Of a DNA stretch of 64,000 bases, positions 59,485 through 64,000 are shown piece by piece (the first letter of the stretch is position 1; every line of letters starts with the position of its first letter). A model generated the notes under the pieces. It was not told where the DNA came from. It saw only the letters and a list, made by a program, of their open reading frames with translations, and did no database searches. The position numbers and the translations under genes are program-made. The stretch is from Acholoe squamosa (lineage: Eukaryota; Annelida; Polychaeta; Phyllodocida; Polynoidae), in NCBI GenBank assembly GCA_949317995.1, contig OX439043.1:55259339-55323338 (forward strand). The letters run 5' to 3'.

Positions 59485-61932
59485 TTCTAACACAAAGTTA
59501 AAATGTCAAAGATATGTTGACAAATAATTGGGACCTGTGGCAAGATTTGACTTTGCTTATTTCTCTCATTTTAAAACATTATTTATGTAACTCCTCCCAG
59601 ATGAACTCCATCCCCTCAAGTTAGAAGTGAGTTGAAAAAGAAAGAGAGAGAAAAAAAGATAATATCCATAAAGCAAGTTGGTATATGTACTTATTACAGT
59701 ATAGTGGCGGTCGGTAGACATGGGGTGGGAGAATGGGGGGGGGGGGGAGATTGAGTGTGTTGCTATGGTGACGATTAGGCACTGGCCGTGTCCAATCGAT
59801 TCACTAAGACTTTTACAATGATTTACTGGGTGTGTAGGGGCGGGCAGGGTTGTAACTTATCATAACGTCCAATATACGCCCAGGGCTGTCTATACAAGAC
59901 GTAATCCTAATCTAGGCCTTACAGCCCACCCGTAACGTAAGAAGTTAGACTGACGACTAGAGCTGAATAGTGGTGGGTGGGTGCTGGGATCATGAGAGCA
60001 ATAGCACCCGCACCCCCACCACGAATAAAAAGAATCTCTCATTTATTTTTTTCTATCTTTCTTTCCAACTAACTTCTCCTACCAAAATGAACAGAAAATG
60101 TGAAATACCTCACCCCACATACTTAGCATACACCACCTGCTAGGTCATATTAATCCTTGTACAGCCCCATACATATACCCCATCCTCCTGGAGGAACTGA
60201 CTCCAATATCAATGGAGGCAACCATGCACGACAAGGCTCAAAAATAAAAATCTGTATCCATAAAACGGTCGTAATGGGGGTGGGTGGGCAAAGTGGATCG
60301 GTAACGCTATGTTCAGGTGCTTTCACCTGGAGAAGTAAGGCGTAGGCTGTTAAGGCGGCGTGGATTACAGTAAAGGACTGGTATTAATGCCCCTATATCC
60401 ATGTTAAAAGGTGGGCCTCCACCATATACCCCTGTTAATCTCCCCCAACCGACCCAACCCAATCAGAGTAGTTAAGCCGCCAATTGCATGCATACTGCCA
60501 ATGCCAGGCCTGTGCATGCTGCCCGCGTGGCACAATGTACAAAAGGGCTCGTACAAATGCCGGGTCTTTGAATAAGCGCCGGGGTGGTAGTCAAAATGAT
60601 GACTGCACTGTAGCGTGGACTGGTGAAGCAAATCCATCCATTTCACCATTGGGGCTCGGTGACATTTTCTTACTAAATTTCAGTCATTTATCCACCACCG
60701 TTGGGGATTTTCCTAAAGGTATTTTTAATGAGTCCTGTATATATTAGACTGCTCTCACTTTTCAAATCAGTTGGTCGGCCCCTGGATTGAATCATTATCA
60801 CCCAGGCCTTTGTCACCTCCCTACAAAGCAGTCTACACCTGACTTGGCCTTGCATACAGTTAATAATGTCCAGCCGGTGCAATACGACCAGCATTGCACT
60901 GTGTTATCTGAGGTTATTTCAATACACCTCTACACCTTGTGTTGTGTGATCTAAGCCTGTGTGAATGGGGTATGGATCGTACGTCGTGTCATACCCGCGT
61001 CACTCCTTACCTAACCCAATAAAAGAGAAAACCAGCTGAGTGCTTGTAAATCCCCACCCTGTATAAAACGAACAGGTCGGGGTATCCAGGTTCAATAACT
61101 GACCTCCTTATTGGTATGTGCCAAAATGTCACTCAGCCATTGCCAGGTGTTAACCCTTTATCTTAGGGACAGGTCTTACTACTACACCCTCATATTTTAA
61201 TGCATCTCGAAGAGGTGTCAGTCGGGTGTTGGCCCATCCTCTGAAAATGTTAGGGCCCTTCAGTTCAAAGCATTTCTCAACTGCACTAAAGTCTAAATTT
61301 GAGGGGCCCTTTGAACCTCTAAAATAGAGGAACCTCTGAGGGTCTGACATCTCTGAGATTCTTGTTATCCTAAAAGGGTATAACACTCCAGAAAGTGTGA
61401 GATTCTGGTAGGAGGTTGACTGTGATATCCATTGACAAGTACCTGAGACAAGACTTACTATACCAAGGTACATACCTTAAGGGTGGTAATGAGACAGGTG
61501 GAAGAGGATCGACTATTCTGGGAATCTCTCTAACCATGTTATCCCCCGGTCACCATCCGTTAATCCGCTCACTAATCCCCCATCTCCCTCACCTTCCACA
61601 CTCTGTTTGTACCTGCCTTTATATATAGTTCTTCCAACATGTAGAAATCTGATTTCATCTCACAGCATGATTCTTATAGAAAATTCTGGCAAAAATGCTA
61701 AATGGCATTTTATCTGCCCTCCTGTCTCCAAAGACTTAATTGTTATAAATGGAATGGAGAGTACCGCTAGATGATCCCCATATTCACCTGATGAGGGCGA
61801 GCACACAGTAATGCCAACGGGGGGGGGGGGGGGGGTAGGAGGGTGAGTGCATTCTGCGGTGGAGAGTTGAGTAGGGGAGGGTAAAAGTGCATGTGATGGA
61901 GGGGGCGGGGCACGTGCTATATCTCCAGCGTG
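59485..61932. other. MXD upstream side, no exon recognised
   Basis: Contains a 13-base G run (59735-59747), a 17-base G run (61819-61835) and TTAACCCTTTA at 61150, a lone TTAA-family end. A minus-strand frame ending at 61150 carries no recognised domain. No bHLH exon was seen. Confidence 0.4.
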
Positions 61933-62065
61933 CAGGGATGCCATTCACTGGTCAATAGAAATTCGGAAATCATCCTAATTTTCGGGACTCCCTATAGGAA
62001 ATGCCTTTAGGAAATGAATTCCAAAATTCGGAATTCCTACAAAGTTAGGAAAAGTGGCATCTCTG
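61933..62065. mobile_element. 133-bp MITE with CAGGGATGCCA ends (hAT-like)
   Basis: Left end CAGGGATGCCATT, right end AAGTGGCATCTCTG (reverse complement CAGAGATGCCACTT), flanked by AGCGTG and AGTGTG, an imperfect target duplication. The interior is ATTCGGAA/TTCCGAAT-rich and self-complementary. CAG-starting ends suggest the hAT superfamily. Confidence 0.6.
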
Positions 62066-62398
62066 AGTGTGCAGCCAACATCAGCAGCAGCAGTGGATAG
62101 CTGCCCCCCCCCCACACACACACATACTCATAGCAGTGCTACAGCTGCCAGCCTGCTGCCTTCCTCCAGGGTGAGTAGATTTCCAGGAAGGGGAGTAGGT
62201 GGGTGGCGTGCACGGGAAGGAAGAAGGAAATGTACTGAAGCCTGATTGAATTTGAATCAGACAGACAGGTATACACGCCCCCCGCCATCCCAATGTACCG
62301 TATACCTTTCAATGAAAGGCATACATCTGTATAGTTTTTGCAAACCAAATAGTAGTCAAGGCAAGGGAATACAAAACCACTGATTACCTTTTCTTGCT

Positions 62399-62541
62399 AA
62401 GGGATGAAAGTCACAGAGTACGGAAATCCCTGAAATGGTCTAATATTCGCCAGAAAACCATGGGTTTCTATATGAATGTATAGGGCCCTGGAACTTCAAA
62501 ATCCCTGAAATCAGGGAATTCCCTGAAGACTTTCACCCCTG
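62399..62541. mobile_element. 143-bp MITE with GGGATGAAAGTC ends and CTTGCT target duplication
   Basis: Left AAGGGATGAAAGTC, right GACTTTCACCCCTG; CTTGCT on both sides (62393-62398 and 62542-62547). The interior contains ATCCCTGAAAT twice and CAGGGAATTCCCTG, a palindrome. Non-coding. Confidence 0.7.
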
Positions 62542-62547
62542 CTTGCT

Positions 62548-63650
62548 ACACCTGATTTCTAAAAATCAGGTGACCAATAAACTGATAAAGGAAATCACTT
62601 CCCCGTTTTATCTAGCCAGACACAGCAAGGATGAGACTAACCAAGGTATATCAGTCATACAAAAAAAAGAGAGAAAAGTTCACCTCATTTTTTTTTCTGT
62701 GGATGCAGAAGGTAGGGCAGAGATTACACTGACAGCCTTATCTCCTCTCTCCTGTTATCTAAATGGCTCAGTGCTATTGATCGGGACGGGAATGGTCTTG
62801 CTAATCAGTCCTAAGCCCAGTTCTGCTATCAGAGGCTCTACCAGTCTAACCCCCCATCCCACCCCACCCTATCTCCTCAATCCTTTAGTGTATTGACCAG
62901 TGCTCACATCACCTGTCACAGACAATGCCAGGTGCTGCCCCTACTTAATCCTTAATCACCCAGATAGGGTACCTAAATCCTCTCCTATGTAAGAGTAACC
63001 AGTGTAACTATCTGATTTAGGTACTAGTGGGCATTGGTACCTAAATATCTCGCTGTGTGAGTGCTATCAGTATCAATTGAGAATTTAGGTTTTGGTGGCG
63101 CCCTGACTACTGTAATCTGGATTGTCCATAACGTCAGCAGGTACCTGTGTGTGGAGATTAATGCAATAATAGAAAAACACATGTATTCTGATGGGAGGCC
63201 ATATTGGATACAATGGATTAATCTCTATTAAATCCAGGGACCTTTATGTGAGTTCACTAAGAGAGGTGGGTGAGTGACAGGCTGAGGCAAGGCATCACAC
63301 TGACCAACGTGGGTTTATCAATCGGGGTGACTGTTACTCCCCAGTACTGTATTCATGCTTACATGCAATGAAAAGACGCCGCCTTGTCTCCTCTTATGGT
63401 GGTATTGTGGTCATAATACTCGTATTTAATTTCTTGAGAAACGCGTTTATTCTTCTGTGATTTGTTGTGGAAGTTCCATGAGAAGGCTACATTGATATGG
63501 GGCGTGGTCAGATCCCTATGACCACGCCTACATTTCAGACTGGGGTGCTCACTATCTCACGCACCCCCCCCCCCCCCGTTCACCTGTACTGATGGGGTCA
63601 GTGCATGAAGATCACACCCCTCGGTGCGCCACCTGATCACTCCTATTTCC
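62548..63650. other. Spacer with a small hairpin and a long C run
   Basis: ATTTAGGTAC (63015-63024) and GTACCTAAAT (63037-63046) form a perfect hairpin, with related GGTACCTAAAT nearby at about 62968. A 14-base C run lies at 63564-63577. No gene was recognised. Confidence 0.45.
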
Positions 63651-63820
63651 AGGTAGCAGGTTGTCCCATGGGCGCGACCATTGCTGGAGCTTGTTACCAG
63701 CGATTTCTACTGATAAGAGCTATCAGATGGGTACCAGTTGGCTCCCGAGAGGGCCGCAGTGAATAGTTGGGATCATCTCATTGGCTAATAATTAATCCTG
63801 CTAAGTCTGTATATGCTAAT
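63651..63820 (+). repeat. Dispersed repeat, copy 2
   Basis: Direct-orientation partner of 9503-9690, 54 kb away and without the internal 11-base insertion. Similarity begins at AGGTAGCAGGTTGTCC and fades after TAATCCTGCTAAG. This copy supports reading the unit as a dispersed repeat. Confidence 0.8.
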
Positions 63821-64000
63821 AGGGTAAAGTGACCATGAGTCGTCCACTTAGACCCCTGTGCAACCTCCAACATTTTCTAAGATCTGTGCTATAGCAGGCT
63901 AACCTGTAGTGAGCATCAAATAATGAGTACGGAAATTATCCTGAAGTGTTTATCTTTCCAACAAATAGGGTTACAACTCTTATACTCATGTCCATCAGGC

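Noticed and set aside
61150..61473. 107-residue minus-strand frame
   Set aside because: No known domain; it ends in a TTAACCCTTTA MITE end and is probably repeat-derived.
24593..61915. Apparent enrichment of CACGTG in the MXD intron
   Set aside because: About the number expected by chance for this length; only the paired sites at 58334 and 58376 are kept.
57459..64000. Search for the MXD bHLH and SID exons
   Set aside because: No minus-strand stretch reads as the HLH or SID pattern; the exons probably lie beyond 64000.

Overview
This window looks like non-coding-rich nuclear DNA from an animal, probably a marine invertebrate; I cannot name the species. There are no bacterial-style operons. 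Open frames are short and mostly accidental, simple repeats and long G or C runs are common, and miniature inverted-repeat elements are scattered through the window. The one secure gene has vertebrate-style introns.

That gene lies on the minus strand and is a Mad/Mxi1-type (MXD) bHLH-leucine-zipper transcriptional repressor, the partner of Max that opposes Myc. Two coding exons are in view. The leucine-zipper exon is 57245-57458. The last exon, with the conserved acidic/serine C-terminus and the stop codon, is 19820-19950. They are separated by a 37.3 kb intron, and their reading phases fit exactly (one base of a codon, then two). The SID and bHLH exons were not found between 57459 and 64000 and presumably lie beyond the right edge. 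The last 19 kb (low coordinates) is downstream of the gene.

Region by region: 1-1700 is a 33-bp minisatellite with a 134-bp higher-order period. 2308-4913 is a 2.6 kb long-inverted-repeat mobile element with a 7-bp target duplication and a nested MITE; a sister MITE sits at 6368-6557. 9500-10440 holds a dispersed repeat, a tRNA-derived SINE head and a foldback element whose loop is tRNA-like. 10.5-19.8 kb is mostly featureless, with a CRE cluster at 11.5 kb. 19.8-57.5 kb is the gene. Its long intron carries a face-to-face pair of CTCF-like motifs next to the last exon, a nuclear-receptor half-site cluster, a CRE/E-box cluster, a 103-bp GC-rich repeat in two inverted copies, and many copies of a TTAA-flanked palindromic MITE family (piggyBac type). 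A CpG-rich island with ETS, YY1 and CACGTG motifs at 58.3-58.6 kb looks like an internal or neighbouring promoter. 58.6-64 kb holds two further MITEs and the second copy of the 9.5 kb repeat.

The most novel items are the TTAA palindrome family (best copies at 26664-26862 and 28946-29142), the tRNA-capped foldback at 9997-10439 and the 2.6 kb inverted-repeat element. I see no sign of a prokaryotic-type system, virus or toxin locus.
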